Counted from the stretch's first letter, positions 26,507-35,558 are shown. The stretch: 64,000 nt of DNA from CAWCVR01 sp963799105 (GCA_963799105.1 CAWCVR010000007.1:310001-374000); one strand, 5' to 3'. Made by a program: numbers and translations. The notes: generated by a model from the letters alone, not told the origin.

Positions 26507-26757
26507 ATGCTGGTGGACTATGGGCGCGTCTCCCGCCGGCGAGCCAGGTTGGCGCGAGTGCCCCGGCAGGAACCCCAGGACGGGTGGTCAATGGCGTTTC
26601 CTTTGGGCACCCTCGCTCCCGGCAGTCTCGCTACCGTCTACGGCAGCAACCTGGCAGATGCCGAATACCCGAGTGCCGCCTTCGCCGCCTCCCGGCATCG
26701 ATTGCGGGAGCTTCGGTTTCGGTTTACGCCGGTCAAGAACGGAAATCCGGGCTAGTC
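26507..26757 (+). pseudogene. Relic of a TIGR03437 (Solibacter C-terminal) domain
   Basis: One frame reads LGTLAPGSLATVYGSNLADA, the conserved opening of the TIGR03437 domain (compare APGSLATLFGNNLADG in the gene at 61189-62751). It then decays. An overlapping plus-strand frame continues with IAGASVSVYAGQERKSGLVL, which resembles the next conserved block (GVSVSVNGVKAPLIFVS). At least one frameshift and loss of both flanks are needed to explain it. It lies tail to tail with the VWFA-related gene at 26759. Not expected to make a protein. Confidence 0.5.
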
Positions 26758-26758
26758 C

Positions 26759-28297
26759 TTACTTCACCGGAAAGGTTACAGAACCGACCGCGCTGGTGTT
26801 CTGGTCGAGGACGATGACGCGGACCTGCCGCACGGCGTCGCTGGTAGGGTGGTCTTGCGCAAAGGGAAGACCCTCCTTCATCACTGTTTTGTACTGCTCA
26901 GCGGTCAATTCGGGTGTGAGTTCCAATACGGCCGGCTCACCGAGCGGGGCAGCGCCGCTGCGATCGGAGATCAGGCAATACAGCGCGGCCGAATGCTTCC
27001 CCCCCTGCTCGCGCAGCAGGAGGTCCGAGGGATCGATGCGGATCTCGATGTGCACACCCGGCTTGTCGGCTCCCAGGGGCGAGATTTTCGTGCGCAGGCC
27101 GACTTCGCCAAAGTCGGTGGGACTCTGATAAGCCTGCATCAGAACTGCTTTCATTCTTTCCACGGCCGGCCGCGGATCCACGAGCGCGTAGTAGCGCTCA
27201 CGAAGCTCCAGCTTGACCCCCGGCCGTGAGCATGCTACGCGGACCACGTGGAACTTGTTGTCCCAATTGTCCGCGGATGGAGCATAGGCAAGCCCATAAG
27301 TTGCGGTGGCGTTGGTGGCCATCTGTTTCAAGACGGCGCGAATATCCTGCCGGAGATAGGAGTGGCCGCCAGTCAGGCGGGCCATTTGCGCCAGGTCGAG
27401 GGTGGGATCCGCACCCCCGCCGCCCTGCATGCCATGAGTTGCCGTAGTGCCCTGGCGGTCCTGAACGCTGTTTAGCTGGTCCTTGCCGGGATTCGACGGG
27501 GTATCCATGGTCATCGTGGGGGCAACTCCCGCACTGAGATCCCTGCTGTAAAAAACCGGATTCACGGCGACGTCGGCCGCGGCCAGCGTCACCGCCAGAT
27601 GAGGCACGTAAAGAGCGCAATCCACCCAATCCCCGCTGCACGGGAGCTTGCTGTTGTAGGCATTCTGCAGGCCGGCCGTGATCCAGAGGATGTCCCTCCG
27701 GCCTGGAAACAGCGCCATTTGGGTAGCGAGAACTTCGAGCTGGTGGAAGGTCTTCTTGGCCTGGTCTTCCTGGCCAAGCTGCACGGGCCGGCCATGGCTG
27801 GCAGCCTTCATGGCTTTGTCAAGAATCGAAACACTGTCCTTCGGCCAGGTGGCATCGGCGGCCGACCGGGGTCCCAAGGCGTGAATCGGAACCAGTTCGC
27901 CCTCCAGGGTGAGCAGGTAGAAGTACAAGAAATCGCCCGATTCCAGTTGCGGGAGCGACTTATCCAGAGCGTGCCACGTATCCAGCCGGTCCGGCTGGCT
28001 CTGGTTCATCAGGTCGAAGAGGATCACCGTGATGTGCGGCGTCACACCGGAGCTCCGATTGGAGAACTCCAGGCTATCGAGCGGAACAGCCGGCTCGTTC
28101 CTGGGCTTGTGGAAAGCGAAAACCGCTTGTGCTTTGCTTTGATCGACGATTTTGAAATCGTCGGCGGTCAGGTCGGTGACCGGCTGGCCGCTGGCGTCGA
28201 GCGCTGCCGGATAGAGGTGGACGAGAGTGCCCGGCGTGGGAGCTTGTGCCAGAAGCCCGGACGCCGCCAATGCGAGGGTGAAAATGATTCTTGCCAT
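26759..28297 (-). CDS. VWFA-related Acidobacterial domain protein, exported (divergent)
   Basis: 512 residues from ATG 28297, which starts the signal peptide MARIIFTLALAASGLLAQ. The frame upstream to 28864 is a shadow of the neighbouring gene. The family signature is altered: ALDASGQPVTDLTADDFKIV replaces the usual VVRD...DGVRQ pair. The A-like domain reads ITVILFDLMNQSQPDRLDT and GRRDILWITAGLQN. The end of the domain has TYGLAYAPSADNWDNKFHVV and LRERYYAL, common to the family. The C-terminal part (VHIEIRIDPSDLLLREQG) is beta-rich. The VWFA-related gene at 28362-30530 is upstream on the same strand, 64 bases away, so cotranscription is likely. Function unknown, exported. Confidence 0.84.
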   Translation of the reverse strand: MARIIFTLALAASGLLAQAPTPGTLVHLYPAALDASGQPVTDLTADDFKIVDQSKAQAVFAFHKPRNEPAVPLDSLEFSNRSSGVTPHITVILFDLMNQSQPDRLDTWHALDKSLPQLESGDFLYFYLLTLEGELVPIHALGPRSAADATWPKDSVSILDKAMKAASHGRPVQLGQEDQAKKTFHQLEVLATQMALFPGRRDILWITAGLQNAYNSKLPCSGDWVDCALYVPHLAVTLAAADVAVNPVFYSRDLSAGVAPTMTMDTPSNPGKDQLNSVQDRQGTTATHGMQGGGGADPTLDLAQMARLTGGHSYLRQDIRAVLKQMATNATATYGLAYAPSADNWDNKFHVVRVACSRPGVKLELRERYYALVDPRPAVERMKAVLMQAYQSPTDFGEVGLRTKISPLGADKPGVHIEIRIDPSDLLLREQGGKHSAALYCLISDRSGAAPLGEPAVLELTPELTAEQYKTVMKEGLPFAQDHPTSDAVRQVRVIVLDQNTSAVGSVTFPVK

Positions 28298-28361
28298 ACT
28301 GAAGGCGCAGTGTATCACACCGCGAAGTCCGAGAAACGGACGGAGCGGGGAGGTGCGGCCC

Positions 28362-30530
28362 CTACTGCGCTGCCGCCAGGTAAGCGATATGTTCGGTGGC
28401 GGATTCCTTGCCCTGTATCGCCGTGATCTGCAACTCACAGTTGCCCGGCCGGCTAGCCGCCGCCACGAACATGGGGATGGCACCCCGTTCATCCGGCTCG
28501 GGGAGGGCCACCGTCTGTTCTGCGAATACCTGGCCGCCGTTCTTGAATTCCACCCGCATCTTAGGCTTTTCCGGGTTCGATTTGTCCCCGTAAACCACAA
28601 AATAGACCCAGCGCTTAGTAGCGGGATCGACCGTAGCCCGCACCATGGGAATGACGTGCTTGTCCTTGATGGTGAACGGATCGGCGGTGTCCGGCTGGGC
28701 GCCGGCCGGGTCGATGTGTTCCACCAATGCCAGGCTGCTGATCGCGATACCCTTGGCCGGTTCGGGGATCTCGAAACTCCCGGTTTCGGCGGTAGCCTGG
28801 GAGCCCTCGCGATCGACCACGGCGGCGTCCACGGTGTAACGGCCCGGCGGCAGGTCGAGCACATGCGTGTAGGTCAGCGCGTCGGCCCGCACGGCTGCCA
28901 GGTTGGCATCCGCGATGTAATAAGGCTTGTCGAGGCTGTACTTATCGACGACATCTCCATTGGCATCGCGGACCAACGCAAGCAAGCTGACTTCAAACTT
29001 GTGGACCTTGCGGGCCGGGTCGGCGGTGGCGCCCAGTTTCGCGCTTGGCAATTCGAAAGCCAGCGCGGCGCTCGGATTCGCGGCGTCTTTCCGGAAGTGG
29101 TAGGCCGCAACGTGAAAATCGAAAGAGTGCGGCCGGGGTTCGGCGGCCAATACCGCCATGGCCGTAGATTCCAGCGGCGTCAGCGGGGCCGTGCCTTTGA
29201 GATCCGGCATGGCGAAATATCCCGTGCGGCTCTCCACCTGCAAGTCGTTACGCGCCAGCTTCACCTCGATCTTCCTTAGCCGCCCGTCGTACCTGGGCGA
29301 CGTGGGACGATAGACCGCTTCATAGTGCGTGTCCAGACTCTGCACTACCTGTTGAAAGGACTTACGGAAATCGTTGGTGTTGGCAATCAGGGATCCGCCC
29401 GTGCCTTCAGCCAGCGCCCGCAAGCTGGACTGCGAATCCGAGGTCCGCACCGCGGCAATCGTGTCGTCACCCTGCCGGCTGTTCTGGCGCATGACGCCGG
29501 CGCTGGCGTTCAGTTTGGACTGTTGCTGGCTCTGCGCCGCCATCTGTCCCACCGCCAGTTTGCCGGCTAGCGCGCTGTCTGCCGAGTCGCTCATTTCCGT
29601 GCTGTCGAGCGAATAAAACGTAATGCCATGGTTGTTGGCTTTAGTCAATATCTTCTGGAATATGTCCGGGTCCCCACTGAGAAATATACCGGTCGTCACC
29701 AGCAGAACCGTCTTCCTGCCCGGCAGCGTGCCGAGCGCGTCAACCATGGTGCTGAGCCTGTCAGACTCCTCCAGGCCCGTGATATTGCCGAAATCGCCGC
29801 GCTCGCGCACCTGGTCGCCGCGTACGCGATTCGCCGCGGTGCTGTTGGAAACGTCCGCGCCCACGATCGCCAGATTGCTGACCTCGCCCCCGGTGGTGTC
29901 CACCGTCACCGTGGCGCTGTGTGTGGCGGCATTCACCTGGGCGGTCACCGTTACCATGTTTGGACTGGCGGTGAGCAGAGCTGCCGAGGCCTTCGAGAAA
30001 TCCAGCGCCTTCCCCGTGAACGCGGAGGCGAGCAACTCCTCGCGGTTCTTGGTGAACTCATGCACCGGGATCAACTTCTCGTTGAGGTTGAAGACCCCGA
30101 TATAACTCTCCGGCGGCAGATTAGACTTGATGAATTCCTTGACAATTGCGACGGCATGCGGCCAGTTCACCGGATCGACATTGTGAAAAACAATGCAGAC
30201 CGTGTTCAATTCCCGCAGAGGCAGGAACGTCCCGGAGGCTGTTTCCGGCTTGGCCTGGCTCTCTTCGCGATGCTCCTGTTCGCGGCCCGCTACCATGCGG
30301 AAGCTGAGAAGCTGCTGCCGCACGCCGTCCTCGTAAATCTCCACGTCGCCCGGCTTAAGGTTCTTCACCTGGCGGCCCTTCTTGTCGCGCACGGCCAGGT
30401 CGAGCGCGACCTCCGTGGTGGTGACGCGAATCGTGGGTTCAGCCGGTGGAGGCGTTGCAACCTGCGCCACACCGGGAACGCTGGCTGCCGCAGCGAGCAG
30501 CACGAAGGACGCAACACCAGCCTTTGGCAT
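28362..30530 (-). CDS. VWFA-related Acidobacterial domain protein, exported
   Basis: 722 residues. ATG 30530 places the signal peptide (ASFVLLAAAASVPGVAQ) at the start; the frame upstream is not coding. The signature is textbook: VALDLAVRDKKGRQVKNL then DVEIYEDGVRQQLLSFRMV. The A-like part contains TVCIVFHNVDPVNWP, GRKTVLLVTTGIFLSGD and GTGGSLIANTNDFRK; the metal-binding motif is degenerate. The C-terminal half (LPPGRYTVDAAVVDREG, WVYFVVYGDKSNP, ITAIQGKESA) aligns with the gene at 620-2824. The two are clear paralogues that end with the same QGKESA block. It is divergent from the haem/PD40/TPR gene at 30681. Role unknown. Confidence 0.9.
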   Translation of the reverse strand: MPKAGVASFVLLAAAASVPGVAQVATPPPAEPTIRVTTTEVALDLAVRDKKGRQVKNLKPGDVEIYEDGVRQQLLSFRMVAGREQEHREESQAKPETASGTFLPLRELNTVCIVFHNVDPVNWPHAVAIVKEFIKSNLPPESYIGVFNLNEKLIPVHEFTKNREELLASAFTGKALDFSKASAALLTASPNMVTVTAQVNAATHSATVTVDTTGGEVSNLAIVGADVSNSTAANRVRGDQVRERGDFGNITGLEESDRLSTMVDALGTLPGRKTVLLVTTGIFLSGDPDIFQKILTKANNHGITFYSLDSTEMSDSADSALAGKLAVGQMAAQSQQQSKLNASAGVMRQNSRQGDDTIAAVRTSDSQSSLRALAEGTGGSLIANTNDFRKSFQQVVQSLDTHYEAVYRPTSPRYDGRLRKIEVKLARNDLQVESRTGYFAMPDLKGTAPLTPLESTAMAVLAAEPRPHSFDFHVAAYHFRKDAANPSAALAFELPSAKLGATADPARKVHKFEVSLLALVRDANGDVVDKYSLDKPYYIADANLAAVRADALTYTHVLDLPPGRYTVDAAVVDREGSQATAETGSFEIPEPAKGIAISSLALVEHIDPAGAQPDTADPFTIKDKHVIPMVRATVDPATKRWVYFVVYGDKSNPEKPKMRVEFKNGGQVFAEQTVALPEPDERGAIPMFVAAASRPGNCELQITAIQGKESATEHIAYLAAAQ

Positions 30531-30680
30531 AGGCCGATTATACCTCGATCCGCAGCGGCCGACCGACCGCCGCAACCGGTTCAGACAGCAGCCTCGGAGC
30601 TCGCTACGGGGGACAGGCCTGCCCCCCGGCCAGCAAGCGCCGCAGCCGTGACAACCATGTATAATCATGTTACGAAAGTC

Positions 30681-33155
30681 ATGAAACTGCTACACGCACT
30701 TGGACTGTCTGCCGGGTTGGCTTTCATGGGGGGAGTCGCCGCTACGGCAAACGGCAGCGCGGATCGCGCTACTCCGAAGGAGGCCGCACCGATCCTCATC
30801 GACTTCCCGGAGCCGGGCTCCATCTTTCCACCGGAGATTACGCCGCCCACGTTTTTATGGCGCGAAACAGCCGGGGGGGCGATCGCCTGGCGGGTCGAAG
30901 TGCTTTTTAGCGAGCGGGGACCGCGAGTCAAAGAGAACTCAGCGGGCGAGAAGCCGCGCGTGGGAGAGATCGACACCTCGCTGGTGGGCTACGTGCCTCC
31001 CACGCTGACAGCGGAACAGGAAGCGCAGCACACCTGGAAACCGGGCCGGGAGCTCTGGGAGAAGATCAAGAAGTACTCTCAGAAGCACCCGGCAACCCTG
31101 GTGATCACCGGGTTTCGGGATGCACGCCTGACGCAGCCGGTTTCCAGCGGGCGGTCGACCTTCGAGACTTCCTTGGATCCGGTGGGCGCTCCCATCTTCT
31201 ATCGCGACGTGCCGTTGATTCCGCCCGACCCCTCGGAGCGGGAGCGCGGCATCATCCACCCGCTGTCGGATTCGGTACTTCCGAAGATCCAGTGGCGGAC
31301 CCGCAATATAAGCGATACGAGCAGCAAGACAGTGATGGAGAACCTGCCCACCTGCGCCAACTGCCATTCCATCTCACGCGACGGGAGTACGCTCGGCATC
31401 GACGTGGACGGGCCGCAGAACGACAAAGGGCTTTACGCGCTGATCCCCGTAAAGAAGGTCAGCTCCATCAGCAACGATTACGTGATCCATTGGAGCGCCT
31501 ATACCGAGCAGGGATCGCCCAAACGGTTCGGCTTTATGTCGCAGGTTTCTCCCGACGGACAGTACGTGATCACCTCGATCGAAGTGCCCGGCACCCGCGG
31601 GCAGCGTGTCACCGACCGGATCTACCAGGGGCTTTACGACTTCTGGGGCTTCGGCCAGGTGTTCTATCCGACCCGCGGCATACTGGCCTGGTACAGCAAG
31701 GCGACGCAGAAACTGCAACCCCTGCCGGGCGCCGACGATCCCGAATATGTGCAAACGTGCGCTTTCTGGAGTCCGGACCAGAGCTTCATCGTATTCGCCC
31801 GCGCCAAAGGCCGCGACCCGTATCCGCCCGGCCAGCCGGCCTCGAAGTTTGCCAACGATCCCAACGAGACCCAGATCCAATACGACCTGTATCGCATCCC
31901 GTTCAATGAAGGCAAGGGCGGCAAGCCGGAAAGAATCGTGGGCGCTTCGGAAAACGGGATGAGCAACAATTTCCCGAAAGTATCGCCCGACGGCAAGTGG
32001 ATCGTGTGGGTGCAAAACAAGAACGGCCTGCTGATGCGGCCGGACAGCAAGCTCTACATCGTTTCTTCGAGCGGAGGCGAAGCGCGGCCGCTGCGCAGCA
32101 ATCTGAAAACCATGAACTCCTGGCACAGTTTCTCGCCGAACGGGCGCTGGCTGGTGTTTTCATCCAAGACGCCAACGCCTTACACTCGCCTTTATCTGAC
32201 GCACATCGACCAGGATGGGAACAGCAGCCCGGCGATTCCGATCGATGACGCCACGGCCGCCAACCGCGCGGTGAATATTCCCGAGTTCATAAATCTCGGG
32301 CCGGAGGGTCTGGACCGGATCGATACACCCGCCACGGATTTCTATAAGGAGTTCAACGTCGCGGCGGACCTGTCGGAGAAGCATGAGTTCGCCTCGGCCG
32401 TGCCGGCTTGGAGGAAGGCGGTGGAACTCAATCCCGAGGACGCCCGGGCGCATAACAACCTGGGAGCCGCGCTGGTGGAGACCGGAAAGCCCGAAGAGGC
32501 GCTGACGGAGTACCGGAAATCGCTGGATCTCAATGACCAGAGCTCCCAGGCGCACAATAATCTCGGCAGCATTCTGGCGCAACAGGGCAAACTCGACGGA
32601 GCTTTGCAGCAGTTTGAAAGGGCGGTGGAGCTGAATCCCGATAACGGCCGCGCGCAGAGCAACCTGGGCGGTGCTCTGTCGGAGAAGGGGCGAAACGAAG
32701 AAGCGCTGGAGCATCTGCGCAAGGGCGTGGCGCTGGACCCCAAATTTGCCGATGGACAGAACAACCTGGGCGCCGCGCTGGCTCGGGCCGGCGAGCTGGA
32801 TGAAGCCATCCCGCACCTGGCGACAGCGGTGGATCTGGCGCCGCAATCGGTAGGCAATCGCTACAACTATGGGCGCGTGCTGGCCGCCAAGGGGCGGTTC
32901 GCGGATGCCGCCGCCCAGTTCGAACAGGCAGCGAATCTGACGGGCATGCGGGAGCCGGCGATACTCGATATCCTCGCAGCTATGTATGCCGAAACGGGCC
33001 GCTACCCGGAAGCGGTCGCCACGGCGCGAAAGGCCCTCGACCTGGCCGGTGAGCAGCGAGATGCCGAACTGGCTGCGTCGCTGCGGTCCAGCCTGGAGCG
33101 TTACGAAGCTTTGGCGCGGGGCGCCGGCGGCGGTGCGGCTGGGCCGCGGAGGTAG
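30681..33155 (+). CDS. Exported protein: CxxCH haem motif, PD40 repeats and TPR domain
   Basis: 824 residues. I chose ATG 30681 because it starts the signal peptide MKLLHALGLSAGLAFMGGVA; ATG 30657 is an alternative, and the longer frame back to 29628 is a shadow. Domains in order: PGSIFPPEITPPTFLWRE beta domain; CANCH motif (C225, C228, H229) in PTCANCHSISRDGSTLG; PD40 blades (QVSPDGQYVITS, FWSPDQSFIVFARAK, KVSPDGKWIVWVQ, FSPNGRWLVFSS); then six or more TPRs (AHNNLGAALVETGKPEEALT, AHNNLGSILAQQGKLDGALQ). It is colinear with 19153-21675. The C-terminal GAGGGAAGPRR is encoded by the first unit of a tandem repeat (33121-33254). A single c-type haem and periplasmic location are inferred. Confidence 0.9.
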   Translation: MKLLHALGLSAGLAFMGGVAATANGSADRATPKEAAPILIDFPEPGSIFPPEITPPTFLWRETAGGAIAWRVEVLFSERGPRVKENSAGEKPRVGEIDTSLVGYVPPTLTAEQEAQHTWKPGRELWEKIKKYSQKHPATLVITGFRDARLTQPVSSGRSTFETSLDPVGAPIFYRDVPLIPPDPSERERGIIHPLSDSVLPKIQWRTRNISDTSSKTVMENLPTCANCHSISRDGSTLGIDVDGPQNDKGLYALIPVKKVSSISNDYVIHWSAYTEQGSPKRFGFMSQVSPDGQYVITSIEVPGTRGQRVTDRIYQGLYDFWGFGQVFYPTRGILAWYSKATQKLQPLPGADDPEYVQTCAFWSPDQSFIVFARAKGRDPYPPGQPASKFANDPNETQIQYDLYRIPFNEGKGGKPERIVGASENGMSNNFPKVSPDGKWIVWVQNKNGLLMRPDSKLYIVSSSGGEARPLRSNLKTMNSWHSFSPNGRWLVFSSKTPTPYTRLYLTHIDQDGNSSPAIPIDDATAANRAVNIPEFINLGPEGLDRIDTPATDFYKEFNVAADLSEKHEFASAVPAWRKAVELNPEDARAHNNLGAALVETGKPEEALTEYRKSLDLNDQSSQAHNNLGSILAQQGKLDGALQQFERAVELNPDNGRAQSNLGGALSEKGRNEEALEHLRKGVALDPKFADGQNNLGAALARAGELDEAIPHLATAVDLAPQSVGNRYNYGRVLAAKGRFADAAAQFEQAANLTGMREPAILDILAAMYAETGRYPEAVATARKALDLAGEQRDAELAASLRSSLERYEALARGAGGGAAGPRR

Positions 33156-33254
33156 CCGGGAGGCGGGGCGCTGGCGGCGGTGCGGCTGGGCCGCGGCGGG
33201 AGGCGGGGCGCCGGCGGCGGTGCGGTCGGGCCGCGGCGGTAGCCGGGAGGCGGC
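33121..33254. repeat. Three tandem GC-rich units of 47, 40 and 47 bases
   Basis: Units begin at 33121, 33168 and 33208, each opening with GCGC(C/T)GGCGGCGGTGCGG and closing with GGGAGGCGG. The middle unit lacks seven bases. The first unit overlaps the end of the gene at 30681 and encodes its glycine/alanine-rich tail. The others lie in the gap before the convergent TPR gene at 33273. Slippage within this array could alter the tail. Confidence 0.85.
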
Positions 33255-33272
33255 GCATTTGTCCCAGCCCGC

Positions 33273-34355
33273 TCACGGTTTCTGCTGTTCGGCCGTGAGG
33301 CGGTCGAAGACGGCGCGCTCTCTCTCTCCATCCTCCTGGCGGTTCAGGCGGAAATAAAGAGCGGCCAACTCGATGTGCGGCTGGGCCCAGGTGGGATCGT
33401 CGTGGACAACCTTTTCGAAGTCCCGCGCGGCCGCTTCCGCTTGTCCCTCGGTGCGCTCGAGGCGCGCCCATTCGTAGCGCGCGACCGTGGAGCTGGGTTT
33501 GAGCAGCAAGGCGCGCTGCAAATGCTGGCGGGCCCCGTCCAGATCGCGTCCGGTGTGCAGAACGGCACCCAATCCAAGCTGCGCTTCAAAGTCCTTGGGG
33601 TCGGCCTCCACAGCCTTTCGCAGCGCGGCGGCGGCGCCCTCGGTATCTCCCAGGTAGCTCAGAACGGTACCGCGTAACGTATCCACGCCGGGCAGCCGCG
33701 GATTCAGGCGCGCAGCCGCGGCGGTGTAATCGCGGGCGCGCTCGAACTCGTTCATCTTGAGAGCGGTCCGGCCGGCCAGCAGGTAAGCCTCGGGGCTGTG
33801 GCCCTCGCGGGCCACGCGGTCGACGCGGTCCAGGCCTTCGCGGCGGAGGCCTGCCCGGATTAGAGCCGACCCCAGAAGCCACTCGACCGACAGATCGTCG
33901 GGGTGCGCGGATGCCACGGGCTTGAGGGTGGCGATCGCCTTCTCATCCTGGCCGAGGCTGGCATAGCAATCGGCCAGCAGGGTGGCGAGGCGCACGTCAT
34001 CGGGTTGCGCGGCCCGCAGCGTGTTGAGTTGCTCCGCCGCGTCGCGCATCGCGCCCTTCTTGTAGTACGCCAACGCCAGGTTGAGCCGGAGGCCCGCATT
34101 CTCTTTCTTCGCGAGCGCCGCGCGGTACTGAACGATAGCTTCGTCGTAGCGGTTCAACTTCGCGAGTGCCGCTCCCAGATTGGCGCGGACCTCGACGGAG
34201 TCCGGGTAGAGCTTGAGGAGTTCCCGATACTTGCCGACGGCCAGCGCATCGTCCCCGCGCTGCTGTGCCGCCAAAGCGTCGTGGAAGAGTTGTGCGGGTT
34301 GAGGGGTTTGCGCGCAAGCAGCGCCGGCGGCGATGAGGAATGCCACGATGCGCAT
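33273..34355 (-). CDS. Exported TPR protein
   Basis: 360 residues from ATG 34355, with the short signal peptide MRIVAFLIAAGAACAQ. TPR units fill the mature chain (DDALAVGKYRELLKLYPDSV, RYDEAIVQYRAALAKKENAG, FERARDYTAAAARLNPRLPG, DLDGARQHLQRALLLKPSST). The C-terminal PHIELAALYFRLNRQEDG matches the ends of 7755-8918 and 14876-16006, making the three paralogues. It is divergently transcribed from the TPR gene at 34398, with only 42 bases between the starts, so a shared promoter region is likely. It converges with the haem/PD40/TPR gene across the tandem repeat. Confidence 0.87.
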   Translation of the reverse strand: MRIVAFLIAAGAACAQTPQPAQLFHDALAAQQRGDDALAVGKYRELLKLYPDSVEVRANLGAALAKLNRYDEAIVQYRAALAKKENAGLRLNLALAYYKKGAMRDAAEQLNTLRAAQPDDVRLATLLADCYASLGQDEKAIATLKPVASAHPDDLSVEWLLGSALIRAGLRREGLDRVDRVAREGHSPEAYLLAGRTALKMNEFERARDYTAAAARLNPRLPGVDTLRGTVLSYLGDTEGAAAALRKAVEADPKDFEAQLGLGAVLHTGRDLDGARQHLQRALLLKPSSTVARYEWARLERTEGQAEAAARDFEKVVHDDPTWAQPHIELAALYFRLNRQEDGERERAVFDRLTAEQQKP

Positions 34356-34397
34356 CGATTTCAGGATAACGGATTTGCGTTATCGTAGGGAGAGAAT

Positions 34398-35558
34398 ATG
34401 TGGGGTCGATCATCCGGGGAGCGGGCTGTGGGCCTGCTCGTGCTCTTCGCAGCGCCCTGGCTGCGCGCGCAAGCGCCCGTTAAAGAGCAATTCGAGGATT
34501 TGTCACGCCGGGCGGAAGCTGCCCTCGATAGCCGTCCCGAGGAGGCTATCCTACTGTACAAGCAGGCGCTCGGGATCCGGCCGGACTGGCCGGAGGGTTG
34601 GCTCTACATGGGGGGCGCGCTTTATCAGAGAGGCCACTATGCCGAGGCCACCGACGCTCTACGGAAAGGAATCGGGCTGGCGCCGATATTTGCGAACGGG
34701 TGGGCTCTTCTCGGCCTCAGCGAATCCCAACTCGACGATCCAGAGCAGGCGTTGGCGGATATTCGCAAAGGCGAGGAATTGGGTCTGGGCGGCAATCCCC
34801 AGTTTGAAACAGCCGTGCGCGCGCGTGCCGCGCAGCTTCTGATCCGGACGTCGGCTTTCGATGATGCTCTCGCGCAGTTGCAGCCACTTACAAAGTATCC
34901 TGACGATCCCCCGCCGGTGTTGGAAGCCATGGGACTCTGCGCGCTGGCCAGCCCGGAAGACATCGCGCGGATTACGCCGCAGCGGCGCGCGGTAGTGGAT
35001 CTGGCGGGGAAGGCCGCCTGGGCTTTGGCCAGCCAGCATCGCGACGTGGCGGCGGCCGGCTACCGCCAATTGCTGGCGCAGTATCCCAGCGAGCCGGGCG
35101 TGCACTACGCTTATGGCCTCTACCTGATGGAGACCGATAGTAAGGCGGCGCTGGCTGAATTCCAAAACGAAGTGCATAACAATCCGAAGCACTGGCCGTC
35201 TCTCGTCGGGATCGCGTCCATTCAGATCCAGCAGGGCGCGCCGGGGCAGGCCCTCGAGTCTTTGCACGCGGCCATGAAGGCCGTGCCCACCAACTACCGC
35301 TGGCTCTGCCACGCGAATTTGGGGCGCGCCAATCTGGACGCAAACAACCTGACCGCCGCCATTTCCGAACTGGAGGATGCCGTCCGGCAGATGCCCTCCA
35401 GCGCTAGTGCGCATTTCTTCCTGGCGGAAGCCTACCGCCGGGCCGGGCGTGAGGCGGACGCCGGGAGAGAAGCGGCGGAATTCGAAAAGGCGAAGGTCCA
35501 GCAGGATTCTCTCGGAGTGCCGGTGCTGCACCAGTTCGGGATCCCGGGGAAGAACTGA
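34398..35558 (+). CDS. Exported TPR protein
   Basis: 386 residues. ATG 34398 is preceded by AGGGAGAG at the right distance. The signal peptide (VGLLVLFAAPWLRAQ) is clear. TPRs follow (EEAILLYKQALGIRPDWPEG, HYAEATDALRKGIGLAPIFA, DPEQALADIRKGEELGLGGN). The overall order and many residues match 6604-7755 (PEGWLYMGGALY or AEGWWFLGELLY; HYAYGLYL or HYLYGSFL). The protein thus completes a second TPR pair with the divergent gene at 33273, as 6604 and 7755 do in the left block. Likely periplasmic scaffold. Confidence 0.87.
   Translation: MWGRSSGERAVGLLVLFAAPWLRAQAPVKEQFEDLSRRAEAALDSRPEEAILLYKQALGIRPDWPEGWLYMGGALYQRGHYAEATDALRKGIGLAPIFANGWALLGLSESQLDDPEQALADIRKGEELGLGGNPQFETAVRARAAQLLIRTSAFDDALAQLQPLTKYPDDPPPVLEAMGLCALASPEDIARITPQRRAVVDLAGKAAWALASQHRDVAAAGYRQLLAQYPSEPGVHYAYGLYLMETDSKAALAEFQNEVHNNPKHWPSLVGIASIQIQQGAPGQALESLHAAMKAVPTNYRWLCHANLGRANLDANNLTAAISELEDAVRQMPSSASAHFFLAEAYRRAGREADAGREAAEFEKAKVQQDSLGVPVLHQFGIPGKN

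Noticed and set aside
33121..33254. Tandem repeats as a CRISPR array
   Set aside because: The units are contiguous without spacers and overlap coding sequence, so this is a simple tandem repeat.
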